Shown here piece by piece: positions 34,791 through 43,575 of a DNA stretch of 64,000 nt (positions within the stretch are counted from its first letter, which is position 1; each line of letters starts with the position of its first letter). The notes beneath the pieces were generated by a model. That model made no database searches, had not been told where the DNA came from, and saw nothing but the letters and a program-made list of their open reading frames with translations. The position numbers and the translations under genes were made by a program. Origin of the DNA: an uncultured Anaerolineales bacterium (lineage in GTDB: Bacteria > Chloroflexota > Anaerolineae > Anaerolineales > UBA4823); the NCBI GenBank assembly GCA_937928795.1, contig CALFWB010000059.1:27030-91029 (forward strand), given 5' to 3'.

Positions 34791-36272
34791 TCATCGAGAG
34801 ATTAGTGGGAGAAAAATCTCTTGCCTAAGAGCAGCTTTCATAAATTGATAAATCGCCGTATTGTCAAGATAGTGACCACGAATTGGGTCGTACCCTATAA
34901 TAAATGCGGAATAAGACTTCTTGATCGTGCCAAATGCGTACAATGGAACAAGACAATTGGTGTGGTTAGTACTATTCCATGCCCAATAGATGGTTTCGCC
35001 AGAATCGATCTCCGTATTTGTATTCGTGTCTTCCCAACTAGCACGAATACACGTTGTTAAGCAGTTTTTTTCGAGTTTCAACGTTCGCGAAGATACTTCT
35101 CCAAGAGGTTGGTCGGGGAAAACATTGGGGGCTTGAGTTAAGTAACCCGTTTCATGATCGGCTGTGACAATGATGAGCGTGTTTGTCCAATTCGCCGGTG
35201 ATTGGGGATCATTGACCCAATCGATGGCTATTTGTACAGCATCATTAAGTTCTATCACCTCGCCGATCACTTGATTCATACTGTTTTGGTGAGAAGCAAA
35301 ATCAATTGCTCCACCTTCTACCAACAAGATAAAACCATTGGGATTTTGGTTGAGTATTTGAATGGCAGCGAGGGTCATTTCAGACAGAGAGGGATTTTCT
35401 TTGTTAGACCCTGAACCATCGGCGAGACGGTATTCCAAATTTCCGTCTGCTCCGCCAAATAGCCCAACGAGCTTCAGGGTTGTGGGATCACTGGCAGCAG
35501 CAAGAAGGCGTGAACCACCATCCGGGCTATCGGTTATGCGTTCGATATAACGGTGCTTATTCGGTAGGTTGCTCTCAGAAAGGAGTTTTTGACGGATGGC
35601 ATCATCCACGTAAGGGTTGTTTGCGTGCCACGCAGGGTGACCACCGCCGATCAGGACATCAATGGGAGGTAGTGTGTTGCCATGACCGCCTCCATAAAAA
35701 AGGCGACTTGGGTCGCCGGTCGTATTTGGTTTACCCCAAATTCCTTCGTTGGCTATTGCATATCCATTTTGGCGGGAATCGTTATGGGCAATCCATGCGC
35801 CGGGCGTTGCATGAGAGATCGGAACACTGGTCACTGCTCCAACGCTAAGCCCAAGTTGGCGCGCTTCCTCCGAAATGGTCAAGTAACGCTCAAGACCGTC
35901 CGCACTGACGCTGATCCTCCCATTGGCTGTCTTTTTGCCGCTGAACAGCGCAGTTGCAGCGGCGGCACTGTCCGTAACAAAGTTTTGGCTAACCCAATCA
36001 AATTCATGCCAAGCTTTTTGGGGCTCATAAATCCCTCCCTGAGGATAAGTGGATACCCAGACTTTGAACCAATCCTGATAGGGCGGTGGTTGAGAGGTGT
36101 ATTGTGTCGTTGCTAGGATATGATTCTCTCCCATCCCATCGCCGATAAAGAGAAAGATATAGCGAGGCTCTGCTTGAAAAGCGTTATTAGCAGGCTTTGA
36201 CCCTTGAACGGGGAAATCCCATGCAGCTATCAGGAGTAGAAGGAGTAAAGACGATAGAGCCTTTATTTTCAT
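34791..36272 (-). CDS. Alkaline phosphatase, secreted
   Basis: A 493-residue PhoA-family alkaline phosphatase. A signal peptide (about 1-24) with a leucine run (SSLLLLLLIAAW) directs export. Metal and phosphate sites are visible as FLFIGDGMGENH, the nucleophilic Ser in VTDSAAAATALFSG, ILLVEGGAIDFASHQN and VTADHETG. The C-terminus EIFLPLISR is a short hydrophobic tail like that of the subtilase at 53363. The start at 36272 begins the signal peptide; the track start is 24 codons earlier and would spoil it. No strong ribosome binding site is seen. It releases phosphate from organic esters outside the cell. Confidence 0.9.
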   Translation of the reverse strand: MKIKALSSLLLLLLIAAWDFPVQGSKPANNAFQAEPRYIFLFIGDGMGENHILATTQYTSQPPPYQDWFKVWVSTYPQGGIYEPQKAWHEFDWVSQNFVTDSAAAATALFSGKKTANGRISVSADGLERYLTISEEARQLGLSVGAVTSVPISHATPGAWIAHNDSRQNGYAIANEGIWGKPNTTGDPSRLFYGGGHGNTLPPIDVLIGGGHPAWHANNPYVDDAIRQKLLSESNLPNKHRYIERITDSPDGGSRLLAAASDPTTLKLVGLFGGADGNLEYRLADGSGSNKENPSLSEMTLAAIQILNQNPNGFILLVEGGAIDFASHQNSMNQVIGEVIELNDAVQIAIDWVNDPQSPANWTNTLIIVTADHETGYLTQAPNVFPDQPLGEVSSRTLKLEKNCLTTCIRASWEDTNTNTEIDSGETIYWAWNSTNHTNCLVPLYAFGTIKKSYSAFIIGYDPIRGHYLDNTAIYQFMKAALRQEIFLPLISR

Positions 36273-36488
36273 AGCAAAAGGGCAAACTATAGTTTCTATT
36301 CTAATTGAATTGCGAAAACCCAAACTTAACAAATGAGTAAGCATTTTCCATGTTGGTGTGTTAATCCATTTCTCACCAAATGTTTACAAATTTTTTAAGA
36401 GAATTGTTTATACTAACAACAACTCTGGTCAACGTGGAGCATGGAATTATCCTATCAATAACGTGAATTCTTTATAAGGATGTTGCTG

Positions 36489-37700
36489 ATGAGAACACAT
36501 AAAGGTACGCATAATCCCCTGATTTTGTTGATAACCCTATTGATTTTTACGGTAGCCTGTACCATCTCGGTGCCGATGAATTTTTCGGTTCCTGAATTTG
36601 CCCCAACGCCGCAAAACTCGCAAAGTGAAAGGCAGGTGGAACTTCAAACTCAGTTATATCCTACGCCGACACCATTTCAATTGCCTGCCCAAATTCAGGA
36701 TGAACAAGCGTTATTGGTTGCCTTGTATGCGCGAGCCAATCCGGCTGTTGTGAATATTACCGAATATTCTAGCCAAGGGGGAGAGGTGATGCCACTGGGG
36801 CAGGGTTCGGGGTTTGTATATGATAATCGTGGCCATATTGTGACTAATGCTCACGTGATTCATGGTTCTGACCAAATCGAAGTGACCTTTTGGGATGGAA
36901 CCATTGAATTAGCCCAATTGGTTGGAGAGGATTTACATAGTGATTTAGCTGTTGTAAAGGTCGAAAAGATGCCTGAAGGAATTATTCCCTTGCCTTTAGG
37001 GAATATGGAAAATTTGGCGGTTGGACAAACCGTTGTAGCGATTGGCAATCCGTTTGGGTTGGAAGGTACTCTGACCAAAGGTGTTATCAGTGCTTTGGGG
37101 AGGTCTATTCCTGCCTTGACCTCGTTTAGTATTCCGCAGGCGATCCAGACCGATGCAGCGATTAATCCGGGCAATTCCGGTGGTCCCCTGTTGAATTTGC
37201 AAGGGGAAGTGATTGGGGTTAATGCTCAAATTGAGACCGGTGGGACCAGCCGTACAAACAGCGGGGTGGGTTTTGCAATTCCGGTCAGCATCATTAAGGC
37301 TGTGGTTCCAGACTTAATCGAGAAGGGTAAACATGAATGGGCTTGGTTGGGGGTGCGTGGCGGTAGTTTATCTCCCCTCGTCCGCGAAGCGATGAAATTA
37401 AACGTTGACAAAGGAGCTTATATTGCCGAAGTCGTTGCCGGAGGTCCATCGGCTAAAGCCGGCTTGCGCGGCTCAAGTGGCAGGATTACTGTGCGCGGGC
37501 GAGAAGTGGAAATCGGTGGTGACGTGGTGATTGCTATCAATGGAGAACCAGTGCGCTCGTTTGATGACTTGTTGATTTATATCAGTCTGAAAGGAAAGCC
37601 CGGTGATACGGTTGAATTAACGGTCGTCAGAGATAATAAAGAGATCACCATTCGGGTTAAGTTAGAAGCTCGACCAGCGACTCTCGAACTTCAGCCTTAG
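36489..37700 (+). CDS. HtrA/DegP-type serine protease with PDZ domain, likely lipoprotein
   Basis: A 403-residue protease of the HtrA family. The N-terminus is a hydrophobic helix ending in FTVAC, a possible lipobox, followed by a Pro-rich linker. The protease domain shows His in VTNAHVIHG, Asp in LHSDLAVVKV and Ser in NPGNSGGPLL. One PDZ domain (about 285-395) follows. The ATG at 36489 has TAAGGA nine bases upstream and is preferred to the ATG at 36480, which overlaps that site. HtrA proteins degrade or refold damaged extracytoplasmic proteins. A perfect 13-bp terminator hairpin follows the stop. Confidence 0.92.
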   Translation: MRTHKGTHNPLILLITLLIFTVACTISVPMNFSVPEFAPTPQNSQSERQVELQTQLYPTPTPFQLPAQIQDEQALLVALYARANPAVVNITEYSSQGGEVMPLGQGSGFVYDNRGHIVTNAHVIHGSDQIEVTFWDGTIELAQLVGEDLHSDLAVVKVEKMPEGIIPLPLGNMENLAVGQTVVAIGNPFGLEGTLTKGVISALGRSIPALTSFSIPQAIQTDAAINPGNSGGPLLNLQGEVIGVNAQIETGGTSRTNSGVGFAIPVSIIKAVVPDLIEKGKHEWAWLGVRGGSLSPLVREAMKLNVDKGAYIAEVVAGGPSAKAGLRGSSGRITVRGREVEIGGDVVIAINGEPVRSFDDLLIYISLKGKPGDTVELTVVRDNKEITIRVKLEARPATLELQP

Positions 37701-37719
37701 TAAGCATATTCATGGCGGC

Positions 37720-37759
37720 ATCAGCTCTGGTGGTGTGTTTCACCAGAGCTGATTTTCTT
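37720..37759 (+). terminator. Intrinsic terminator of the HtrA gene
   Basis: ATCAGCTCTGGTG-gtgtgttt-CACCAGAGCTGAT is a perfect 13-bp stem followed by TTTCTTA. It lies between the convergent HtrA and purH genes; the T-run is on the HtrA side. Confidence 0.85.
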
Positions 37760-39257
37760 AATGACGAAAATGGCGAACCCCAGTGTAGACCATAGCTAAG
37801 CCGGCTGCATCGGCAACAGCTAAGGAATCCGCATCCCGCACCGAGCCACCGGGGTGGATGATGGCGGTTATGCCGGCTTGAGCGGCAATTTCAACCGAGT
37901 CGGGAAAGGGGAAAAAAGCATCTGAAGCGAGTACCGAGCCTGGTGCACGTTCTGCAGCATGTTGGATGGCAATACGCACCGCATCGACGCGGTTGGGTTG
38001 CCCTCCGCCAATCCCAACGGTCGCAGTTCCTTTTGCCAGAACGATGGCGTTCGACTTGACGTATTGGACGGCCTTCCACGCAAACCGGAGAGCTTCCCAT
38101 TCCTGCGGAGTTGGTTGGCGACGGGAAACTACCTGCCAGGTTGCATTGGGTGGGTCACCGCTATCCATCGTTTGACGGAGAAAGCCACCCATAATCGAGC
38201 GGTACTCATATCCAGCCGAGGGAGTGATGAGGGGGGCTTCTATCAAGCGGCAATTCTTTTTTGCCCGAAATATTTCTCGAGCAGCTTCCGAGAAAGCAGG
38301 CGCAATGAGGCACTCGATAAATAACTCCTTCATTGCTAAAGCCACATCCTCGCAGATCTCGCGATTCGAGGCGATCACGCCTCCAAACGCTGAAACGGGG
38401 TCGGAAGTCAGCGCGTTTTGATAAGCCTCTTCGACCTTTTCAGCACAGGCGATCCCGCACGGAGACTGATGTTTAACAATGACAACACAGGGAAGCTCGT
38501 AACTCAGAGCAGCTCGCCAAGCCGTATCCAAGTCAAGTAGGTTGTTGTAGGAGAGTTCCTTCCCTTGCAGGATTTTGCCTCCGAAGGGTGATGTATGGGG
38601 TTGTTCCGAGAAAAATTCCGCTTGTTGGTGCGGGTTTTCGCCATAGTGCAACTTTTGGACAGGGTAAAGTTGAAGCGTTAGGGTTTCTTCTGCACTGAGA
38701 TAAGCGGCGATTAGGGCATCGTAGCGAGCGGTGCGAGCAAATGCTTCTGAAGCTAACTTACGCCTGGTTTCAGCAGAGACGCTTCCTTGTTTGAGTTCAT
38801 GGAGAATAAGCGAATAAGCTCGCGGATCTGAGCAGACGACGACTCTCTCCCAATTCTTTGCAGCCGCCCGAAGTAAGGCAACACCGCCAATGTCGATGTT
38901 TTCGATAGCCTCTTCTAGGCTTACATTGGGTTGGGCAATTGTTTGTTCAAAAGGATAGAGGTTGACCACCACCATGTCAATTGGACTCCAACCCATGCTG
39001 GTTAATTCCCGAAGGTCTTCTTCCGTTGAACGAGCAAGGATTCCAGCATGGATGGCAGGGTGTAAAGTTTTTACGCGCCCTTTTAGCACTTCAGGTGAAG
39101 CGGTATATTGAGCAATTTCAGTGTGAGGGATCTTCTGGTGAGCAAGGTAACGCGCTGTACCTCCGCTTGCCAGTAGGGTCCATTTCATTTCTGCCAGTTG
39201 ATGGGCAAACTCTGCCAGTCCTTTTTTGTCATAAACGGAAAGCAGGGCAGTGGGCAT
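37758..39257 (-). CDS. purH: Bifunctional AICAR formyltransferase/IMP cyclohydrolase
   Basis: A 499-residue PurH, which performs the last two steps of IMP synthesis. The N-terminal MGS-like domain (about 1-140) contains LLSVYDKKGLAEFA and NLYPFEQT. The AICARFT domain holds HYGENPHQ, the Lys-His pair in VIVKHQSPCGIA and the C-terminal ASDAFFPFPDSVEIAAQAG. The ATG at 39257 follows GAAAGGAAACGG and matches the family N-terminus; the track's earlier start adds 13 unrelated residues. It stands alone, without other pur genes, and is convergent with the HtrA gene. Confidence 0.95.
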   Translation of the reverse strand: MPTALLSVYDKKGLAEFAHQLAEMKWTLLASGGTARYLAHQKIPHTEIAQYTASPEVLKGRVKTLHPAIHAGILARSTEEDLRELTSMGWSPIDMVVVNLYPFEQTIAQPNVSLEEAIENIDIGGVALLRAAAKNWERVVVCSDPRAYSLILHELKQGSVSAETRRKLASEAFARTARYDALIAAYLSAEETLTLQLYPVQKLHYGENPHQQAEFFSEQPHTSPFGGKILQGKELSYNNLLDLDTAWRAALSYELPCVVIVKHQSPCGIACAEKVEEAYQNALTSDPVSAFGGVIASNREICEDVALAMKELFIECLIAPAFSEAAREIFRAKKNCRLIEAPLITPSAGYEYRSIMGGFLRQTMDSGDPPNATWQVVSRRQPTPQEWEALRFAWKAVQYVKSNAIVLAKGTATVGIGGGQPNRVDAVRIAIQHAAERAPGSVLASDAFFPFPDSVEIAAQAGITAIIHPGGSVRDADSLAVADAAGLAMVYTGVRHFRH

Positions 39258-39329
39258 CACCGTTTCCTTTCTCATGTGAGTTTCGGTACAATACAAGTTG
39301 ATTTTAACCTTTTTCCCAAAGTTTTCTAA

Positions 39330-39358
39330 TTGGCAACTTTTCCAAAAAATGCTATGAT
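39330..39358 (+). promoter_or_regulatory. Promoter of the response regulator-TadZ gene
   Basis: TTGGCA, 17 bases, TATGAT preceded by TGC (extended -10). The match to the sigma-70 consensus is very good and the position is right, with AAAGGAG shortly downstream. Confidence 0.75.
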
Positions 39359-39379
39359 AAATTGAGAAAGGAGTTGATT

Positions 39380-40600
39380 GTGAGCGGCAAAATCTTGGCT
39401 GTTGATGACGATCCGATGAATTTGAAACTCGTCGCTGCGACTTTGGGCAAAGAAGGTTTTGAGGTTGTCACGGCGAGTAATGGGAAAGAGGGATACCAAA
39501 AAGCCGAAGAAATTCTGCCCGATCTGGTGATTCTCGATGTAATGATGCCAGAGATGGACGGCTACCAGGTTTGTAATTTGCTGCGTAAAAACCCTAAAAC
39601 AGCCAACTTATCCGTTATGATGCTCACTTCCCTAGGTTCCGTAGAACAAAAGATCAAGGGATTTGACGCAGGAGCGGATGACTACTTAGCGAAACCCTTT
39701 GCGCCGGATGAATTGATTGCCCATGTGCGAGCCTTGATGCGGCGTTCGAGCAGCCATGCCGAAGTTGAAGGAGAGGCAAATGGAAAAATCCTTGCGGTAT
39801 TTTCTTTGCGGGGCGGTGTGGGGGTTTCTACTATTGCAAGTAACCTAGCTAGTGGTTTAGCGCTTCTGTGGAATGCGCCAACGGTTTTGGTCGATTTAGT
39901 TCTTACTGCAGGCCAAACCGCTCTCATGTTCAATTTGCCTTACCGACGCTCATGGGGGAATTTAGCCCGTTTGCCGATTGAAGAAATTGAACCTCTTGTT
40001 GTCCACGAGGTATTGTTGCAGCACAGCAGCGGTGTTCGTGTTCTAGCCGCATCTCCTCAGCCGGAACAGAACGAATATCTAACAGGTGAGAAAGTCACCC
40101 ATGTATTAGGAATCCTCAGTCAGCAATATGCTTATATCGTGCTTGATCTGCCTCATGATTTTCAGGAAACAACGCTCGCCAGCTTGGATGCTAGTCACGA
40201 GATTATCCTCGTGCTTTCACCAGATTTAGCCGCAGTCAGAGCCGCTGTATGTGCCTTAAACGTGTTTGAAAACTTAAGATACCCGAAAGAGATCATCCGC
40301 TTGGTTGAGAATTGGGTCTTTCCTAAGGGTGGTTTGCCCCGCGGGGACATTGAAAAAGCTCTGGGGCGAACGATTGACCTTCAAATCCCTTATGCATCCG
40401 AACAGATTGTGAAGGCAATTAATGTCGGAGCGCCGCCGGTGTTTGCCGACCCTCAATCCCCCCTGGGAGCATTGTTCGAGGATTTTGCCTTTTTGATGAG
40501 CAAGGAAACCCATAAAAAGACCAAACCTCAGACACCAACCCAAGCCTGGCTACGGGTGGTGCGCCGTTTCCAGCAACGTCAAGCGAAAAAAGCGAACTGA
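39380..40600 (+). CDS. Response regulator receiver domain fused to TadZ/CpaE-like ATPase
   Basis: A 406-residue protein. Residues 1-120 are a CheY-like receiver (KILAVDDDPMNLKL, the phospho-Asp in LVILDVMMPEMDGYQV, the Lys in LAKPFAP). Residues from about 133 are a ParA/MinD-type domain with the loop SLRGGVGVSTIASNLA, where the Walker A Lys is replaced by Val, and YIVLDLPHDFQ as Walker B. Missing lysine is known from TadZ/CpaE proteins, which localise the Tad pilus at the pole. The GTG start at 39380 has GAAAGGAG six bases upstream. No tad genes are adjacent, but a Flp-type pilin lies at 60325. Partner kinase unknown. Confidence 0.85.
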   Translation: MSGKILAVDDDPMNLKLVAATLGKEGFEVVTASNGKEGYQKAEEILPDLVILDVMMPEMDGYQVCNLLRKNPKTANLSVMMLTSLGSVEQKIKGFDAGADDYLAKPFAPDELIAHVRALMRRSSSHAEVEGEANGKILAVFSLRGGVGVSTIASNLASGLALLWNAPTVLVDLVLTAGQTALMFNLPYRRSWGNLARLPIEEIEPLVVHEVLLQHSSGVRVLAASPQPEQNEYLTGEKVTHVLGILSQQYAYIVLDLPHDFQETTLASLDASHEIILVLSPDLAAVRAAVCALNVFENLRYPKEIIRLVENWVFPKGGLPRGDIEKALGRTIDLQIPYASEQIVKAINVGAPPVFADPQSPLGALFEDFAFLMSKETHKKTKPQTPTQAWLRVVRRFQQRQAKKAN

Positions 40601-40925
40601 TTGCTCTATCTGAAAATCCGCAGATGACGCAGATTTCCAGCAATTCTAAATTTGCGCACCGGTTTATCTTCTAGCAAGAAAGAGCAGATTTCCGTAACAT
40701 AGGTTTCGGCTTATGTCTCGTTTCCACAAGCTAAAGCTTATGTTACCGTCCAAGCGAAGCATATGCTACGCTTGACAAGCTGTAGCAGGCGGATTTCCCG
40801 TAACGGAGGCTTCAAGCTGATGATGGTTTGGTCAACTTGGATTTGTGTTACCTTCGCATGATTTTCCCATAGCGGATGTCTAAAGCCAGCGTTTTCAGGC
40901 CTAAATTTAGAATTACTGGAAGATT
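40601..40925. other. Repeat-rich convergent intergenic region
   Basis: A 325-base spacer between two convergent genes. It contains the inverted-repeat element described separately, a 22-base near-palindrome AAGCGAAGCATATGCTACGCTT at 40752-40773, an inverted pair GTAACATA/TATGTTAC (40694, 40739) and two degenerate direct repeats (GCAGATTTCCGTAACATAGG and GCGGATTTCCCGTAACGGAGG). No gene is seen. Confidence 0.5.
40635..40921. repeat. 287-bp element bounded by 19-bp inverted repeats
   Basis: TTCCAGCAATTCTAAATTT at 40635-40653 is matched in reverse complement by AAATTTAGAATTACTGGAA at 40903-40921, 18 of 19 bases. Between them lies the hairpin-rich spacer. There is no coding capacity, and no flanking target duplication was recognised. 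The structure resembles a MITE or a long degenerate cruciform. Confidence 0.55.
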
Positions 40926-42629
40926 TCACCGATCTTTAATCGAGCCTATTGGGATTGGTGCAAGAAGATCGATTTCGGGTAAGAAGCCGAGCGCGAGGAG
41001 CCCTTCAGCGAGATTTCTTTCCTGGCCAGCAATCACGACTGCCGTCGTGGGATTGAGAATTTGGTGGAGGTACTTTGAACAACGACTTTTCTTGATCATC
41101 TCAAGGATTTCAGGGGAACGCACGCGCAGGATCGTCAAGCGTTGCACTTGGATTTCTGTCGAGTGGGTTGTCCAACGCCGTATTGCCTGGATCAGCGTGG
41201 GGGGAAGGTTTTCGCAGGATTTCTGGAGTAGGCGGATGAGTTGTTGCGGTTTAAGTCCTTTTTGTTGGGCTTGCTGGAGAGAGGTAGGCGTGATGCGGTA
41301 AGAGAAATGCCCATCCTGATAGCCCTCCCATTGGCAATACCGAGCAATCTGATAGCGAAGCGCCCCAGGGAAGCGTCGCGGAACAGAGATGATCCCCGAC
41401 GGAAGGACCTGTAGTTGGTCTTGAACTTCCGCATTGTTTGATGGGGGCTGGTGTCGCAATAGATTTTCCCCCTGCCGAGTGACTCGAAAAGCATAGGTGG
41501 GCTTTTGCCTTTTCAAGCCTAATTCTAGAATTCCAAACCACACAAGAGGACCAAGAAGAAGATAGCGTAGTAGTTCACCTTCAACCGAATACCAACTCTC
41601 GAACCCTTTCAAGAACACCCCATCACTGCGCCGTCGGATGAGCCAGATTTCGTAATTCCCGCCGGGGCGTTGAAAGTCTGGGAAATGATCATGAAGATAC
41701 TCAACGAAGAGATCAAGGTCATACCAAACTTCTGATTGTAAGGATCGAAGCCGATCGACCAACAAAAGTCGAGCAGACGCTGGGTCGTTTTCCCATTCTC
41801 CCACGCATTCCAGTTGCTCCAATTGTTTGAGTTCGTTGATCGCTAATGATCGCAGCCATGTTTCGTATAGGAATTGAATTGCCTCAAACCTGGGTATTGA
41901 TAGGATATGGCGTATTCGCTCTGGGATTGGCGAGCCGCTTGGGTTGACAACGGCGGCTTCTGTCAGAAGCGTCACTAAGAATTCTGGTGTAAGCGATAAG
42001 GGTAACTCTTTGAAATGCTTTTTGGAGAGCAAAAGATGTCTTTGGAGCTCATTCAATTTCTTGTGGGCGAATTTTTCCATCCGCAACCAGGCTAAGCAGG
42101 TACAGACGTCATCGTAGAGAAGGTCTTGTCCGCTGCAGGTTGGCTCAACTTGTTCGGAGGACAAAGCACCTTCAAAGCGGGGGGTATCGATCGAGGGAGA
42201 AACTGGAAGAGCGACGAGTAAGTCATCTGGAACATAAAAAAATTCTTCTAGCGCTTGATCCTTCTCGAAAAAATCTTGAAAGATGAGCGCGAGGAAGTAT
42301 AAACGCTCGCTGGCACTTTGCGGGGAGAGAAAGATGGCTTCGCGATCCCTTTTCCCTGCTCCGACTTGACGAATTTCCCCATATTTTCGGCTGAATACCG
42401 CAGAAGGAAGGCGACCCTGATGCGCAATTAAGTCTTCAAGAGCTGCACGGGCATCGGAAGGCAGACTGTCAAGGATGCGCTGGATATTCTGCAGATCGAT
42501 CATCCAAGCGCTCAATTGCTGGATTGCCGTCTTTTTGTCTTTTGGGAGGTGATCAAATCCCCAAAGCTGGCAAACAATTCTTAGGAATCCGAGATCGTAC
42601 TTGCTAAGGCTTTGAGAAAGCTTGGGCAT
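40926..42629 (-). CDS. Helicase-associated (XPB N-terminal-like) domain protein
   Basis: A 567-residue cytoplasmic protein with helical and winged-helix-like composition. The C-terminal part (IQVQRLTILRVRSPEIL, then NPTTAVVIAGQERNLAEGLLALGF, then LPEIDLL) matches the XPB/Ssl2 helicase-associated domain that in actinobacteria is often encoded beside an XPB-type helicase. The N-terminal part carries the SLPSDARAALEDLIAHQGRLP block that often begins these proteins. No helicase gene is adjacent. A DNA-repair or transcription-coupled role is inferred from the family only. The ribosome binding site upstream of the ATG is weak. It is followed upstream (at higher coordinates) by the lipid kinase on the same strand, six bases away. 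Confidence 0.7.
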   Translation of the reverse strand: MPKLSQSLSKYDLGFLRIVCQLWGFDHLPKDKKTAIQQLSAWMIDLQNIQRILDSLPSDARAALEDLIAHQGRLPSAVFSRKYGEIRQVGAGKRDREAIFLSPQSASERLYFLALIFQDFFEKDQALEEFFYVPDDLLVALPVSPSIDTPRFEGALSSEQVEPTCSGQDLLYDDVCTCLAWLRMEKFAHKKLNELQRHLLLSKKHFKELPLSLTPEFLVTLLTEAAVVNPSGSPIPERIRHILSIPRFEAIQFLYETWLRSLAINELKQLEQLECVGEWENDPASARLLLVDRLRSLQSEVWYDLDLFVEYLHDHFPDFQRPGGNYEIWLIRRRSDGVFLKGFESWYSVEGELLRYLLLGPLVWFGILELGLKRQKPTYAFRVTRQGENLLRHQPPSNNAEVQDQLQVLPSGIISVPRRFPGALRYQIARYCQWEGYQDGHFSYRITPTSLQQAQQKGLKPQQLIRLLQKSCENLPPTLIQAIRRWTTHSTEIQVQRLTILRVRSPEILEMIKKSRCSKYLHQILNPTTAVVIAGQERNLAEGLLALGFLPEIDLLAPIPIGSIKDR

Positions 42630-42635
42630 GAATTT

Positions 42636-43553
42636 CTAACAGACTACCTGAATCGCCGAGGGGATAAGGCTGATCTTGAGAGAACGAACATCCATACCGA
42701 AGCCTGAAAAGATTTCGCCATCGGTATGAATCACTAAATTTTGGTCGGCTTGAATGTCCATCTCGGTAAACGCTCCGCTGCGCGTGAGGCTAAGCTTGAG
42801 ATGGGTGCCTCGCATCACTTCAGGCAATAGCCGCAACATCATCGGACGCGAGACTTGCGGAATACCGACATAGTTAAGCAATCCATCGTTCACTTCGGCT
42901 GGTGGATAGATATGGAAACCGCCTCCTTCACGGTTGCCATTGCAAAGAATGAATAACAGCAATTGGTCCGACCATGATTTCTGCTCTGTCTTGATCTGAA
43001 AGTGGGGTGCTTTGCTATTGAGCAGGATGGTTTGCATAACAGCTAGTAGGTAGATCAGAAACCCACTGAAGGCGGTGAAGCGACGCGAGCGGATCGTCAC
43101 AATGGCATCAAAGCCTATTCCCAAGGCGTTATCCCAATATTCAACTCGGCCGCGGTTGTCTTCTACTTTGCCTACATCAACCCATTTTGGGCTGCCAGTA
43201 AAGATTTGGCGGATGGCATATTCCGGTTCAGGGTTCATGCCGACCGCAAAGGCAAAGTCGTTTCCGGAGCCTAAGGGAACAATGCCGAGTTTGGGACGTT
43301 GTTCGGGAGGTACTTGCATTAAGCCGTTGACCACTTCGTGGGTTGTGCCATCTCCACCGGCAGAAATGATCAATTCGTAGCCCTCTAAAGCAGCTTGTTT
43401 CGCTAATTCGGTAGCGTGAGTAGGGTAAACCGTCCCTGCCCAATCTGCGCCACCGAATTCCTGGACAATTGGACGTAAATTCGATGCTTTATGCCAAGCT
43501 CGACCTAGATCCGCGTTGGGATTCACAATTAGCTTTACTTTTCTTTTTTGCAT
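42636..43553 (-). CDS. Diacylglycerol/lipid kinase family protein (YegS-like)
   Basis: A 305-residue lipid kinase. The N-terminal KLIVNPNA and the nucleotide-binding block ISAGGDGTTHEVVNGLM, then GIVPLGSGNDFA, are hallmarks of DagK/YegS/BmrU proteins. The C-terminal half is beta-rich, as expected. It would phosphorylate diacylglycerol or a related lipid with ATP. AAGGGTGAT lies before the ATG. It ends six bases from the XPB-associated gene and starts shortly after the DUF429 gene, so the three form a minus-strand run. Confidence 0.92.
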   Translation of the reverse strand: MQKRKVKLIVNPNADLGRAWHKASNLRPIVQEFGGADWAGTVYPTHATELAKQAALEGYELIISAGGDGTTHEVVNGLMQVPPEQRPKLGIVPLGSGNDFAFAVGMNPEPEYAIRQIFTGSPKWVDVGKVEDNRGRVEYWDNALGIGFDAIVTIRSRRFTAFSGFLIYLLAVMQTILLNSKAPHFQIKTEQKSWSDQLLLFILCNGNREGGGFHIYPPAEVNDGLLNYVGIPQVSRPMMLRLLPEVMRGTHLKLSLTRSGAFTEMDIQADQNLVIHTDGEIFSGFGMDVRSLKISLIPSAIQVVC

Positions 43554-43575
43554 TGTTCGATCACCCTTGATGGAT

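Noticed and set aside
36383-36414. Promoter TTTACA / TATACT for the HtrA gene
   Set aside because: The spacer is 20 bases, too long for a confident call.
40601-40925. Possible CRISPR-like direct repeats
   Set aside because: Only two clear degenerate copies with unequal spacing; no array and no cas genes.
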